A DNA stretch of 54,961 nt from JASFBA01 sp036172265 (GCA_036172265.1 JASFBA010000038.1:1-54961), one strand, 5' to 3'. Counted from the first letter of the stretch, positions 30,272 to 38,024 are shown. Numbers and translations are program-made. Notes: generated from the sequence alone by a model not told the origin.

Positions 30272-30518
30272 CCGTCCCCTTCCCCTCCAGACGACGGGCA
30301 ATCGTACTGGGGTGCAAGGCCGAGACCACCACAACTCCGTCGTCCAGCACCACGATCGCCCGGACCTTGCGCCCCCGGCTGGCATCCAGCAACTTGCCCT
30401 GTTCGCGGGCTTCCCGAACCAGGCGGCGCATCGGCAGGGAATCCGGTGCCAGAATGGCCACAACCCGGTCGGCCACCACCATATTCCCAAAACCGATGTG
30501 CAAGAGTTCCAACGGCAT
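30258..30518 (-). CDS. remA: RemA-like regulatory protein (DUF370)
   Basis: 86 residues from ATG 30518; the upstream in-frame extension has no SD. The conserved LLHIGFGNMVVADRVVAIL start, a central SLPMRRLVREAREQGKLLDASRGRKVRAIVVLDDG and VVVSALHPSTIARRL match the DUF370 family. In Bacillus, RemA is a DNA-binding activator of biofilm matrix genes. Its overlap with gmk is a typical arrangement. Here it might control matrix or osmoprotection genes; the target is unknown. Confidence 0.88.
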   Translation of the reverse strand: MPLELLHIGFGNMVVADRVVAILAPDSLPMRRLVREAREQGKLLDASRGRKVRAIVVLDDGVVVVSALHPSTIARRLEGKGTDEGA

Positions 30519-30737
30519 CGTTTTCCCTCTGCTTGCCGTCCCACACAGGCCAAGGCGCACTCGGACTGCGCCCCTCTTCGCCCCGGAATCCGTCGGCCGC
30601 AGACCCCAGGGACAAAAGGCCAACCCTCTACCCGCCATGTGCCGGCCCTCGATGATCGACCGGCACTTGCAAAACCGCTCCCTTCCTCTCAGATTGCCGG
30701 CAGGGGCACAGGAGGAGCACCGCACACCGTGCCCCGA
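30519..30737 (-). other. Structured intergenic region between acpP and remA
   Basis: 219 nt. On the minus strand GGGGCAC and GTGCCCC close one hairpin just after acpP, and GTGCCGG-TCGAT-C-ATCGA-GGG-CCGGCAC forms a second with an asymmetric bulge. No strong promoter, T-run or known RNA family was recognised. It could be a terminator plus the remA leader, or simply processing sites. Confidence 0.45.
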
Positions 30738-30983
30738 CTAGCCTTCCAGACGTTCCTCCAGGTAGGCAATCGCATCTCCCACGGTGCGAATCTTTTCCGC
30801 ATCCTCGTCCGGGATCTGGAGGCTAAACTCTTCTTCCAGCGACATGATCAGTTCGACCAGGTCCAGCGAGTCCGCGTTCAGATCCTCCACAAAGGAGGCC
30901 TCCGGGACGATCTGGGCTTCGTCCACCCCCAAGCGGTCTGCCACGATCTTGCGCAGACGTAGCAACTGTTCTTCCGTCAGCAT
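30738..30983 (-). CDS. acpP: Acyl carrier protein
   Basis: Carries fatty acyl chains on a phosphopantetheine arm. 81 residues; the attachment Ser is in the DSL motif of LNADSLDLVELIM. Start: two ATGs at 30989 and 30983; AGGAGG directly touches the first, so the second, with 6-nt spacing, is the usable one. It lies 2 nt after the nusB stop on the same strand. No fab genes are adjacent. Acidic, four-helix composition is normal. Confidence 0.95.
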   Translation of the reverse strand: MLTEEQLLRLRKIVADRLGVDEAQIVPEASFVEDLNADSLDLVELIMSLEEEFSLQIPDEDAEKIRTVGDAIAYLEERLEG

Positions 30984-30985
30984 AG

Positions 30986-31447
30986 TCATCCTCCTTTTTC
31001 CTGTCTAAACTTGCCGGAACGGCTCGGCTGCGGAACACACTTGTTCTTTACCACTGTGCCCAGGACCCCATTGACAAAACGCCGCGAACTATCGCTGCCG
31101 AAACGCTTCGCCAGTTCCACCGCCTCGTTGATGGCTGCCTTGACCGGGATGTGGGCATCGCCGGAAAAGAGCAGTTCGGCGATGGCCATACGCAGGATGT
31201 TGACATCAATCCGCGCCATCTGGTCCAGCGGCCAGTTGGGGGCGGCCTGGACGATCAACCGGTCAATTTCGGGAGCATGCTGAAGGACCTTCTCCAGCAA
31301 CTGTCGGCCGAATTCCTCGGCCGGAGCGGGAAAGTTTCGTTCCTCGAGATGACGTTGCAGGACCTCTCGAGGATCGTGTCCGGCAAGGTCGGCTTCGAAT
31401 AACGTCTGCAAAACGACGATGCGAACCCGATGCCGTACACCGGCCAA
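30986..31447 (-). CDS. nusB: Transcription antitermination protein NusB
   Basis: 153 residues. NusB binds boxA RNA with S10 in rRNA antitermination. Family features: RHRVRIVVLQTLFEADL, the helix pair, QMARIDVNILRMAIAELLF and IPVKAAINEAVELAKRFGSDSSRRFVNGVLG. The start is TTG at 31445-31447, with GAGGT 6 nt upstream; this SD overlaps the stop codon of asp23, implying translational coupling. The C-terminal tail (KNKCVPQPSRSGKF) is longer than usual. Confidence 0.93.
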   Translation of the reverse strand: MAGVRHRVRIVVLQTLFEADLAGHDPREVLQRHLEERNFPAPAEEFGRQLLEKVLQHAPEIDRLIVQAAPNWPLDQMARIDVNILRMAIAELLFSGDAHIPVKAAINEAVELAKRFGSDSSRRFVNGVLGTVVKNKCVPQPSRSGKFRQEKGG

Positions 31448-31451
31448 GGGG

Positions 31452-31784
31452 TTACCTCACCATGTCCACAATGGTAACGTTGATCGCCCGCACTTCCAGA
31501 CCCAGCATGCGCCGGATGGCCTCGCTGACCTCCTGCTGGACGGCCTGGCCCACCTGGGTCATGTTGACGCCCCGTTCGACCGTCAGATAAATATCTGCCT
31601 GAACAGCCCCACCCTGGACGTTCAGGCGGACGGCCTGGCCGAGTTCCTCGGCCGAGCGCAGGGGCCGCTGCTGCCGGCCGTGCGCGTTCAGGCAAGCCAC
31701 TCCCGGGACGCTGGAGGCCGAAAGAGCGATGATCGCCGCCACGACCTGCGGGGAAACGCGGATGCTGCCCAGTTCTTCTGTCAT
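31452..31784 (-). CDS. Asp23/Gls24 family envelope stress protein
   Basis: 110 residues. The family pattern GSIRVSPQVVAAIIALSASSVPGVACL, DIYLTVERGVNMTQVGQAVQQEVSEAIRRMLGLEVRAINVTIVDM is clear. In Gram-positives these proteins cluster near the membrane and relate to envelope stress. It is the first gene of the asp23-nusB-acpP transcript and has a strong promoter 34 nt upstream. The linkage of asp23 and nusB is seen in several phyla. Confidence 0.9.
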   Translation of the reverse strand: MTEELGSIRVSPQVVAAIIALSASSVPGVACLNAHGRQQRPLRSAEELGQAVRLNVQGGAVQADIYLTVERGVNMTQVGQAVQQEVSEAIRRMLGLEVRAINVTIVDMVR

Positions 31785-31817
31785 GCGTTACCCTCATTCG
31801 CTTTCTATCGTGCGGGC

Positions 31818-31846
31818 AGTATACCCGCAACCCCTGCCGATGTCAA
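31818..31846 (-). promoter_or_regulatory. Promoter of asp23-nusB-acpP
   Basis: Minus strand TTGACA (complement of 31841-31846), 17-bp spacer, TATACT (complement of 31818-31823). A near-perfect sigma-70 promoter. Confidence 0.88.
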
Positions 31847-31873
31847 GCGGGCTACTGTTCCCCAGAAAACAGC

Positions 31874-32323
31874 CTAGCCCTCCAGCCGCAAAGCCACCCG
31901 GCCGACCTCGATCAGGTCCCCAGGGGCGATCGGCACCGGCCGCGAAATGCGCACGCCGTTCACCAGAGTGCCGTTCTTGCTGCCCAGGTCCTCGATCCAC
32001 CAAGTGCCCTCCCGCCAGGAAAGGAGGGCGTGCTCCGCCGAGAGGAACTCGTCATCCAGAGAAACGGTGTTGCGCAGCGAACGGCCGATCGAAGAGACCG
32101 CCGCCAGGGGAAAAAGCCTTCCGACCTCCAGGCCGGTCGGTCCGGGCTCGACCAGGACCAGTTGTCCCAAGGCGGAGTGGCGAACGGGACGGGAGGCTCG
32201 AGAAGCACGTCGCAGGTCCCCGGCAATAACCAGAAGGACCAGAGCGACAAAGAGGTAAAGCACCAGGAAGACGCTGCCGCGCAGGAAGAGCAACTGCATC
32301 TCCAAGGGCCAGGAGGAAGGCAT
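31874..32323 (-). CDS. FhaB-like membrane-anchored FHA protein
   Basis: 149 residues from ATG 32323 (GGAG 8 nt upstream), overlapping the end of the preceding fhaA-like region by none but only 1 nt apart. One N-terminal membrane helix (LFLRGSVFLVLYLFVALVLLVIAG) followed by an FHA domain with the phosphothreonine-binding signature SSIGRSLRN, SAEHALLSW and SKNGTLVNG. FHA domains recognise phospho-Thr made by Ser/Thr kinases such as PknB, which is not in the window. It sits between fhaA and the asp23 operon. Confidence 0.85.
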   Translation of the reverse strand: MPSSWPLEMQLLFLRGSVFLVLYLFVALVLLVIAGDLRRASRASRPVRHSALGQLVLVEPGPTGLEVGRLFPLAAVSSIGRSLRNTVSLDDEFLSAEHALLSWREGTWWIEDLGSKNGTLVNGVRISRPVPIAPGDLIEVGRVALRLEG

Positions 32324-32324
32324 C

Positions 32325-33041
32325 TCAGTACTCCTGGTAATAGAGTTCCACCCCACCCAGCGAGAGGCAATCGCCGGGACGGAGGAGACAATCCTGGATA
32401 GGTTCCCCATTGACCTGCGTGCCGTAGGTACTTCCCAGGTCCTGGAGGACAAACTGGCCGTAGCGCAGGACGATACGGGCATGGTGACGGGAGACGCGGG
32501 GGTCGTCCAGAATCACATCGTTATCACGGGCCCGGCCCAAGGTGACCTCGGGCCGGTTCAGCAGAACCTCGCAGGGGTGGCCGGCCGAGTCACGATAGAG
32601 CAGGCAGGCCTGGGGCAATTTCTCCCGGGCCTGGAGAGGGGTAAGGTCGAGTTCGGCTGTCTCTTCCTCACCACCACCGGCAAAGTCGGCCTGGACGACC
32701 ACCTTATGTCGACGCACGCCCGGCCGTGCTTCCAGCGAGACGCGGGGACGGGCCAGGAGGGAAAAGCCCCGCTCGCGGGCCTGCTCCACGATGAAACGGG
32801 CCATCTCCCGTTCCAGGGCGCTCCGGGCCGGGGAGAAGGCAGCGAAGTCGTCGGGATGGAGGAAAACGGTATACCGGGTGGGCACCAGGACCTTGCCTGC
32901 GCCGGCGCGCTGGCTTAGTTCCATGGCCCGCTCCAGCCGTTTGGCGATTTCAGCCGGCTGCACCGGGCTGCGTAAAAGCTGCGAAAGCGAGCCTTCCAGG
33001 AGGTCTTCGACAAACTCCTCAAAGCGAGCGAGAGCGCTCAC
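32325..33041 (-). CDS. FhaA-like protein (DUF3662 plus FHA domain)
   Basis: 238 residues. N-terminal DUF3662 domain (about 1-130, RFEEFVEDLLEGSLSQLLRSPVQPAEIAKRLERAM) and a C-terminal FHA domain with VTLGRARDNDVIL, VSRHHARI and STYGTQVNG, the phospho-Thr pocket. In actinobacteria FhaA acts with PknB in cell-wall synthesis control. The GTG start overlaps the tsaB stop by 4 nt (GTGA), so it is translationally coupled to tsaB. The FhaB-like gene follows directly. Confidence 0.88.
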   Translation of the reverse strand: MSALARFEEFVEDLLEGSLSQLLRSPVQPAEIAKRLERAMELSQRAGAGKVLVPTRYTVFLHPDDFAAFSPARSALEREMARFIVEQARERGFSLLARPRVSLEARPGVRRHKVVVQADFAGGGEEETAELDLTPLQAREKLPQACLLYRDSAGHPCEVLLNRPEVTLGRARDNDVILDDPRVSRHHARIVLRYGQFVLQDLGSTYGTQVNGEPIQDCLLRPGDCLSLGGVELYYQEY

Positions 33042-33733
33042 GCCGGTTCCTCCGAAGATGACGGTCTCCCAATGCGTGGGCGGGAAAGGTAGATCGGCTG
33101 CAGGGAGACCGGATCATCCCCCTGGGGGGCATCCTGCAGCCGTTTCCAGGCCATCTCGGCCAGATAGCCGGCCCGACGGGCCGAAAGAGCCGGGGTGGCG
33201 ACCAGGGCACGCTGTCCCAGGTGTTCGTGGATGTAGGCGGCCATCTCGGGAGCGATTTCCCCACAGAAGACGGTGGTACGTTCCGTCTGCCGGCAGACCT
33301 CCTCCAGCGTGGTGTTGACCAAGTCCCCGATACGCTGCCAACGGCCGTAACGGGTCTGGAAGAAGGCGCTCACCACCCGGCCGCGGCCGGCCTGGAGGAG
33401 CACACAGACCGGCAGCACCAGGGAAGAGAAGGGGTAGGCCACGATTTCCGGTGTGGGCAGGCCGACGATGGGCCGGCCCAAAGACCGGGCCAGCCCCTTC
33501 CCCAGGCTTAACCCCACCCGTAGCCCGTTGAACGAACCCGGCCCCAGCGCTACCGCGATGCCGCTCAAATCCTCCGGCTTCTTCTTCAGCCAGCGCAAAA
33601 GTTGCTGCACGACCGGCAAGACCTGTGCGGTGGCTGCCTCCCCAACTCGCCAGGTCACCTCGCCCAGCAGCCCCTCCTCTCCGTACAGGGCCACGCCGGC
33701 GTTGGCTGTGGAAGTGTCTATGGCCAGAATCAT
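33038..33733 (-). CDS. tsaB: tRNA threonylcarbamoyladenosine biosynthesis protein TsaB
   Basis: 231 residues. ASKHA-fold partner of TsaD in making t6A37 in tRNA. N-terminal ILAIDTSTANAGVALY, the central ALGPGSFNGLRVGLSLGKGLA, and VVSAFFQTRYG are diagnostic. It is 18 nt downstream of tsaE and overlaps the fhaA-like gene. TsaC and TsaD are not in the window. Confidence 0.93.
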   Translation of the reverse strand: MILAIDTSTANAGVALYGEEGLLGEVTWRVGEAATAQVLPVVQQLLRWLKKKPEDLSGIAVALGPGSFNGLRVGLSLGKGLARSLGRPIVGLPTPEIVAYPFSSLVLPVCVLLQAGRGRVVSAFFQTRYGRWQRIGDLVNTTLEEVCRQTERTTVFCGEIAPEMAAYIHEHLGQRALVATPALSARRAGYLAEMAWKRLQDAPQGDDPVSLQPIYLSRPRIGRPSSSEEPA

Positions 33734-33751
33734 CGGTTTCCCACCGCTCGA

Positions 33752-34264
33752 TCAGCCAAAGGCACTGCGCTTGAATTCCTCCAGAAGGGCGATATAACGC
33801 CGGCCGACCGGTTCCATCCGTACCACCCGCTTGGTCTCGCTGAGGAGGCTCAGACGAATCCAGAGGTGCTCCTCCGGAAAAACCTCCGGCACCCGATCGG
33901 CCCACTCTACAGCGCAAATCCCCCCACCGTAGAAATAGTCCTCCAGGCCCAGGGCCAGGGCTTCCTCCGCGCTTCGGACCCGGTAGAGGTCAATGTGGTA
34001 AAAAGGCACCCCGCCTCGCCCCGGGTCGGTCCGGTACTCCCAGATCAGGGTAAAACTCGGGCTAGTGACCGGGCCGTTTACCCCCAGGCCGGCCGCCAGG
34101 CCTTGAATCAGGGTCGTCTTCCCCGCCCCAAACTCGCCGATACACAGAAGGATATCGCCCGATTGCAGCAGCCGCCCCAACCGCACACCCAAACGGTGCG
34201 TCTGGGTCGCGCTGTGGCTGACAAAGTCCAGCCCATATGGCCCAACCGTTTCCGGAAATCCCAT
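33752..34264 (-). CDS. tsaE: tRNA threonylcarbamoyladenosine biosynthesis ATPase TsaE
   Basis: 170 residues from ATG 34264 (GAGGG about 6 nt upstream); the longer ORF would begin inside the promoter. Walker A GEFGAGKTTLIQGLAAGLG, SPSFTLIWEY, the FYHIDLYRV motif and VEWADRVPEVFPEE are typical. It supports the TsaBD complex by ATP hydrolysis. First gene of the tsaE-tsaB-fhaA-fhaB transcript. Confidence 0.93.
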   Translation of the reverse strand: MGFPETVGPYGLDFVSHSATQTHRLGVRLGRLLQSGDILLCIGEFGAGKTTLIQGLAAGLGVNGPVTSPSFTLIWEYRTDPGRGGVPFYHIDLYRVRSAEEALALGLEDYFYGGGICAVEWADRVPEVFPEEHLWIRLSLLSETKRVVRMEPVGRRYIALLEEFKRSAFG

Positions 34265-34298
34265 GGCCCGCCCTCTTTCCGCGGCGACCATTTCCCTT

Positions 34299-34327
34299 AT
34301 TGTAACACAGGGCCGGCCTTCCTTCAA
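34299..34327 (-). promoter_or_regulatory. Promoter of the tsaE operon
   Basis: Minus strand TTGAAG (complement of 34322-34327), 17-bp spacer, TACAAT (complement of 34299-34304). Its -35 is 1 bp from the divergent plus-strand -35. Confidence 0.75.
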
Positions 34328-34328
34328 G

Positions 34329-34357
34329 TTGACATCTGCCCCCCCAAGGTTTATACT
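34329..34357 (+). promoter_or_regulatory. Promoter of the glycosyltransferase-nadD transcript
   Basis: TTGACA (34329-34334), 17-bp spacer, TATACT (34352-34357). It is followed by an about 180-nt leader before the likely start of the glycosyltransferase; no riboswitch family was recognised in that leader. Confidence 0.8.
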
Positions 34358-34538
34358 TACGTTGGTCAACTTCTGGAACGCCCCTTCGGGCTCCGTTCCC
34401 CGTAGGTTCCAAAGTTTCGACCGGCGAAAACGGGTTTACCAAGAGGAGGTTTTCGGACAGGTTCCTACGCGGTGGTCGCTACTTCCTTTCCCCCATCTGG
34501 GGACGGATCCAGCCGGAAAGGTGGGCGAGGAAGCCTTG

Positions 34539-35303
34539 TTGAGTGATGCGGTTATCTCATCCGGAGCAAAAGAGGTCGTGCCCGATATTTCCGTCGTGAT
34601 CCCCGCCTATAATGAGGAGCGACGCCTGCCCCAGACCCTCCCGCGTGTCCTTCACTTCCTCCGGGGACAACCTTTCCTTTGGGAAGTCGTTGTGGTAGAC
34701 GACGGCAGCACCGACCGCACGGCCGAAATTGTGGCAGAAATAGCCCGCCAGGAGCCGGCCCTGCGCCTCCTCCGGCTCCCCCACCGGGGCAAAGGAAGCG
34801 CCCTGCGGGCCGGAATGCTCGCCGCCCAAGGCACTTACCGCTTCCTCTGCGACGCCGACCTCTCCGTGCCGATCGAGGACCTGCCCCACTTCCTTCCGGC
34901 CCTTCAGGAGGCCGAAGTGGCCATCGCCTCTCGGGAAGCACCCGGCGCCCGGCGCATCGGCGAACCGTCCTACCGTCACCTGATGGGCCGCATCTACAAC
35001 CTTCTGGTCCGCCTTCTCCTCCTGCCGGGCATCCGCGATACCCAGTGCGGCTTCAAAGGCTTTCGCCAGGAGGCTGTCGCTCCGCTCTTTTCCCGGCAGG
35101 GGATGGAAGGATGGGGTTTCGACGTCGAACTGCTCTACCTGGCCCGGCGCCTGGGTTACCGCATCGTTGAGGTGCCGGTTTGCTGGACCTATGGCCGGCA
35201 CAGCCGCCTTCGCCTGCTGCGTGACCCCTGGCGGATGTTCCGCGACCTCTGGCGGGTGCGCTGGCGGGCCTGGATGGGAAAGTATCCGAAAGCCAGGCGC
35301 TGA
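34539..35303 (+). CDS. Family 2 glycosyltransferase, dolichyl-phosphate-glucose synthase-like
   Basis: About 254 residues. Motifs ISVVIPAYNEERRLPQTLP, VVVVDDGSTDRTAEIV, RGKGSALRAGMLAAQG and the metal-binding CDADLSVPIEDLP place it near ALG5-like enzymes that make polyprenyl-phosphate-glucose; RDTQCGFKGFRQEA is also typical. No membrane helices, so it acts at the inner face. The start is uncertain: TTG 34539 behind GAGGAAG is used here; GTG 34521 and GTG 34578 are alternatives. nadD follows 13 nt later. Confidence 0.82.
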   Translation: MSDAVISSGAKEVVPDISVVIPAYNEERRLPQTLPRVLHFLRGQPFLWEVVVVDDGSTDRTAEIVAEIARQEPALRLLRLPHRGKGSALRAGMLAAQGTYRFLCDADLSVPIEDLPHFLPALQEAEVAIASREAPGARRIGEPSYRHLMGRIYNLLVRLLLLPGIRDTQCGFKGFRQEAVAPLFSRQGMEGWGFDVELLYLARRLGYRIVEVPVCWTYGRHSRLRLLRDPWRMFRDLWRVRWRAWMGKYPKARR

Positions 35304-35316
35304 AAGGAGTCCCCCT

Positions 35317-35925
35317 TTGTCCCCGCGCATCGGCATCCTGGGAGGAACCTTCGATCCCGTGCACTTTGGGCACCTGGCCATCGCCGAGGAGGCCCGAGTG
35401 CGGCTCTCTCTGGATGTTGTCCTTCTGGTGCCGGCCCGCATCCAGCCGCTTCGCCAGCAGGAACGCCTCTCCCCCCCCGAAGACCGCGCCGCCATGCTGG
35501 AACGGGCCATCCTGGACAACCCCGGACTGCAACTCTCCCGTATCGAGTTCGAGCGCCCCGGCCCCTCTTACACGGTAGATACCCTGACCCTGCTACGAGG
35601 ACGTTACCCCCGGGGGAGCGAGTTCTTCTTCATCCTGGGAAGCGATGCCATCGCCGAACTTCCCCGCTGGAAGGAACCCGAGCGCCTGATGACCCTCTGC
35701 CGCTTTGCGGTCTTCCAGCGGCCCGGCTGCGATTTCGACCCGCGAAACCTCTTCCTGCAGTTCCCCCAACTGCGGGAACGCACCATCTTCCTGGAAGGAC
35801 CGCGCCTGGAAATCTCGGCCACGGAACTGCGGCGGCGGGTTCGCCAGGGCCTGCCCATCCGTTACCAGACCCCGGACGCCGTGGTGGAATACATCCACTC
35901 CCACCGGCTGTACCTGGAAACCTAG
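35317..35925 (+). CDS. nadD: Nicotinate-nucleotide adenylyltransferase
   Basis: Transfers AMP to nicotinate mononucleotide in NAD synthesis. 202 residues; TTG start (35317) behind AAAGGAG with 7-nt spacing. The nucleotidyltransferase motif GILGGTFDPVHFGHLAIAEEA, the PSYTVDTL region, FFILGSDAIAELPRWK and the ISATELRRRV motif are complete. Its TAG stop overlaps that of the convergent trpS: both use the same palindromic CTAG. Confidence 0.95.
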   Translation: MSPRIGILGGTFDPVHFGHLAIAEEARVRLSLDVVLLVPARIQPLRQQERLSPPEDRAAMLERAILDNPGLQLSRIEFERPGPSYTVDTLTLLRGRYPRGSEFFFILGSDAIAELPRWKEPERLMTLCRFAVFQRPGCDFDPRNLFLQFPQLRERTIFLEGPRLEISATELRRRVRQGLPIRYQTPDAVVEYIHSHRLYLET

Positions 35926-36965
35926 CAGCACAGCCTCCCGGTCAGATTCAGAGGCCGGCCGGCATCCTCCTGCCGAAGCCGGGGAAGGCCCATCCGAGAC
36001 CGAACCTCCTCCAGCGTAGCCTGTGCCAGGGTGGCAGCCCGCCGGCTACCCTGGCGCAGGATGTCCCAGAGTTCTTCCTCCCGGCCGGCCATCTCCTCGC
36101 GGATGCGCCGGTACGGCTCCAGCCGTTCTGTAAGGAGGGCAGCCATCCTCCGTTTATGCTCCGCACAGGAGACCTCCCCCCGACGACAGGCTTCGGCCAC
36201 GGGTTCGGCCGTTTCCCGTTCCAACGCCAGGTGGTAAGCGTTTACCGGGCAAACCTCCGGATGGCCGGGGTCATGAGGATGGATACGGGCCGGATCGGTC
36301 ACCATCCCCCAGACCTTTTCCTGAACCTCTTCCGGCGATGCCGAAAGGGGGATGGTGTTGCCGTAACTCGTGTGCATAGTGCGGCCGTCCGTCCCCGTCA
36401 GGCGCGGTGTTGGGCTCAGAAGCGGCCGGGGTTCGGGAAAGAGGTCGCCGTACAGGGCGTTGAAGCGCCGGGCGAGTTCCCGCGTCAGTTCCAGGTGGGG
36501 CAACTGGTCCTCGCCCACCGGAACGGTGTCGGCCCGGTAGATCAGGATGTCTGCCGCCTGAAGCACGGGGTAGGCGAGCAGGCCCAGGGAGGCACGTTCG
36601 ACTAGGCCCAGTTGCTGCACCTGTTCCTTGTAGGTGGGGTTGCGCTCCAGGCGCGGCACCGTGACCAGCATGCTCAGGAGGAGGGACAGTTCGGCATGAG
36701 CCGGCACCGCCGATTGGAGAAGAAGGGTGCTGCGCCGAGGGTCTATGCCGGCCGCCAGCCAGTCCAGGAGACATTCGCAGATGTTCTCCCGCAGGAGTTG
36801 GGGATGCTCGTAGTCGGTGGTGAGAACGTGGTAATCGGCGATGAGGAAGAAGCATTCATACTTCTCCTGGAGACGGGCCCAGACCTCCAGCGTCCCCAGC
36901 AAGTGTCCCAGATGCCGCCGGCCGGTAGGCCGGTGGCCGGTGAGGATGCGTCCTTGGATACCCAT
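35922..36965 (-). CDS. trpS: Tryptophan--tRNA ligase with altered KMSKS motif
   Basis: 347 residues. The class I fold is clear: the HIGH-equivalent PTGRRHLGHLLG (13-24), ADYHVL, VPVGEDQLPHLELTRELARRFN and TGTDGR. The catalytic KMSKS signature, however, reads TMHTS (196-200; complement of 36366-36380), with both lysines gone, so activation kinetics may be unusual or a distinct subclass is present. The SD GGAGGAGGT precedes the ATG. Expression is under a tryptophan T-box immediately upstream, which supports a true tRNA-Trp function. Confidence 0.93.
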   Translation of the reverse strand: MGIQGRILTGHRPTGRRHLGHLLGTLEVWARLQEKYECFFLIADYHVLTTDYEHPQLLRENICECLLDWLAAGIDPRRSTLLLQSAVPAHAELSLLLSMLVTVPRLERNPTYKEQVQQLGLVERASLGLLAYPVLQAADILIYRADTVPVGEDQLPHLELTRELARRFNALYGDLFPEPRPLLSPTPRLTGTDGRTMHTSYGNTIPLSASPEEVQEKVWGMVTDPARIHPHDPGHPEVCPVNAYHLALERETAEPVAEACRRGEVSCAEHKRRMAALLTERLEPYRRIREEMAGREEELWDILRQGSRRAATLAQATLEEVRSRMGLPRLRQEDAGRPLNLTGRLCC

Positions 36966-36985
36966 CGTCTACCTCCTCCGGAAAG

Positions 36986-37300
36986 GATAAACCCTCGCCC
37001 CGTTGGGGACGAGGGCCTGCACCCCCGCGGTGCCACCCCATTTAGGCCGGAAACAAAAGCCCCGCGGTGAAACACCACGGGGTCGTGGCAGCCAGCCTCA
37101 CTCGTTCGGGCACGGAGAACCCTATGCCCCCCGCCGGATAACGGGGACGGCCACCGTCGGCGCCTACTGGCAAAAGGCCTTGCGTTCGGGCCGCGACTCC
37201 CGGGCCCATTCGGCGTCTGCGCCGGCACCGGGCTTCCACCTTTTCCCGGCTCTCTGGGCCCCGCTTCGACGCCTACTCTTCCCGTTCATCGTCTTTCTGT
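36986..37300 (-). ncRNA. T-box riboswitch (tryptophan) upstream of trpS
   Basis: On the minus strand the leader opens with GAACGGGAAGAGTA-type Stem I features (near 37270-37290) and the AGAGAGCCGGG...GGTGGAAGCCCGG pattern. A Trp specifier TGG is at complement 37206-37208 (GAATGGGCC), tentative. The antiterminator T-box sequence GGGGTGGCACCGCGG is at complement 37022-37038. A terminator CCCTCGTCCCC-AAC-GGGGCGAGGG with following TTTAT is at complement 36989-37015. Uncharged tRNA-Trp would stabilise the antiterminator and turn on trpS. Confidence 0.92.
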
Positions 37301-37305
37301 TTTAA

Positions 37306-37334
37306 AGTATACCTGAACAGGCCTCGGCTGTCAA
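37306..37334 (-). promoter_or_regulatory. Promoter of the T-box/trpS transcript
   Basis: Minus strand TTGACA (complement of 37329-37334), 17-bp spacer, TATACT (complement of 37306-37311). The -35 is 1 bp from the folE -35. Confidence 0.88.
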
Positions 37335-37335
37335 A

Positions 37336-37364
37336 TTGCGCCGCCCCGATGGATAGGGTATAAT
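37336..37364 (+). promoter_or_regulatory. Promoter of folE
   Basis: TTGCGC (37336-37341), 17-bp spacer, TATAAT (37359-37364). About 28 nt before the GTG start, with an AAAAGGAGG SD in between. Confidence 0.75.
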
Positions 37365-37391
37365 TAAAAAACATCTAAAAGGAGGCAAGCC

Positions 37392-37952
37392 GTGATAGAT
37401 AGAGCCAAGATCGAGGAAGCCGTGCGGGCCATCATCGAGGCCATCGGGGAGGATCCCCAGCGCGAAGGACTGCGGGAAACGCCCCAACGCATCGCTGAGA
37501 TGTACGAGGAGGTCTTTTCCGGCCTGGGTCAAGACCCACGGGAGTTCCTCCAGGTCGGCTTCGAGGAAGACCACCGTGAGATGGTCATCTTACGCGACAT
37601 CCCCTTTCACTCCATGTGCGAACATCATTTCCTCCCCTTCTACGGTGTGGCTCACGTCGGCTACATCCCTCGGGGACGCGTGGTGGGCATCAGCAAGATC
37701 GCCCGCGTGGTAGAAACGCTGGCCCGCCGGCCCCAACTCCAGGAACGCCTGACCTCCCAGATCGCCGACGTGATCAACGAAACGCTCCAACCGTCCGGGG
37801 TAGGAGTGGTGCTGGAAGCCGCCCACCTCTGCATGATCATCCGTGGGGTGAAAAAGCCGGGGTCGCTCGTGGTCACTTCGGCCAACCGGGGCATCTTCCG
37901 CACCCGTCTGGCCACACGGGAGGAGTTTATTGCCCTGATACGCAATGCGTAA
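37392..37952 (+). CDS. folE: GTP cyclohydrolase I
   Basis: Converts GTP to 7,8-dihydroneopterin triphosphate for folate or pterin synthesis. 186 residues, GTG start behind AAAAGGAGG. Zn ligands Cys76 and His79 in FHSMCEHHFLPFYG and Cys147 in EAAHLCMIIRGV, plus the substrate motif VVGISKIARVVE, are complete. Other folate genes are not in the window. Its TAA stop lies inside a large heptad palindrome. Confidence 0.96.
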   Translation: MIDRAKIEEAVRAIIEAIGEDPQREGLRETPQRIAEMYEEVFSGLGQDPREFLQVGFEEDHREMVILRDIPFHSMCEHHFLPFYGVAHVGYIPRGRVVGISKIARVVETLARRPQLQERLTSQIADVINETLQPSGVGVVLEAAHLCMIIRGVKKPGSLVVTSANRGIFRTRLATREEFIALIRNA

Positions 37953-37997
37953 TACGCAATACGTAATACGTATTACGTATTACGTATTACGTATTGC
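37942..37997. repeat. Heptad-built 28-bp palindrome at the end of folE
   Basis: The left arm 37942-37969 (units such as AATACGC, AATACGT) pairs with 37970-37997 (ATTACGT units) with only 2 mismatches and no loop, both mismatches giving G.T-type pairs. It is built from the same 7-bp unit as 10489-10523. It contains the folE stop and ends 28 nt before the next ATG. It could form a cruciform or a very stable RNA hairpin. Confidence 0.88.
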
Positions 37998-38024
37998 GTA
38001 TTGCCCGTTGCATAGGAGGAAGGC

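Noticed and set aside
30519..30737. SRP (4.5S) RNA candidate between acpP and remA
   Set aside because: The conserved GGAA tetraloop helix and AGCAGCC motif are absent; only unrelated hairpins remain.
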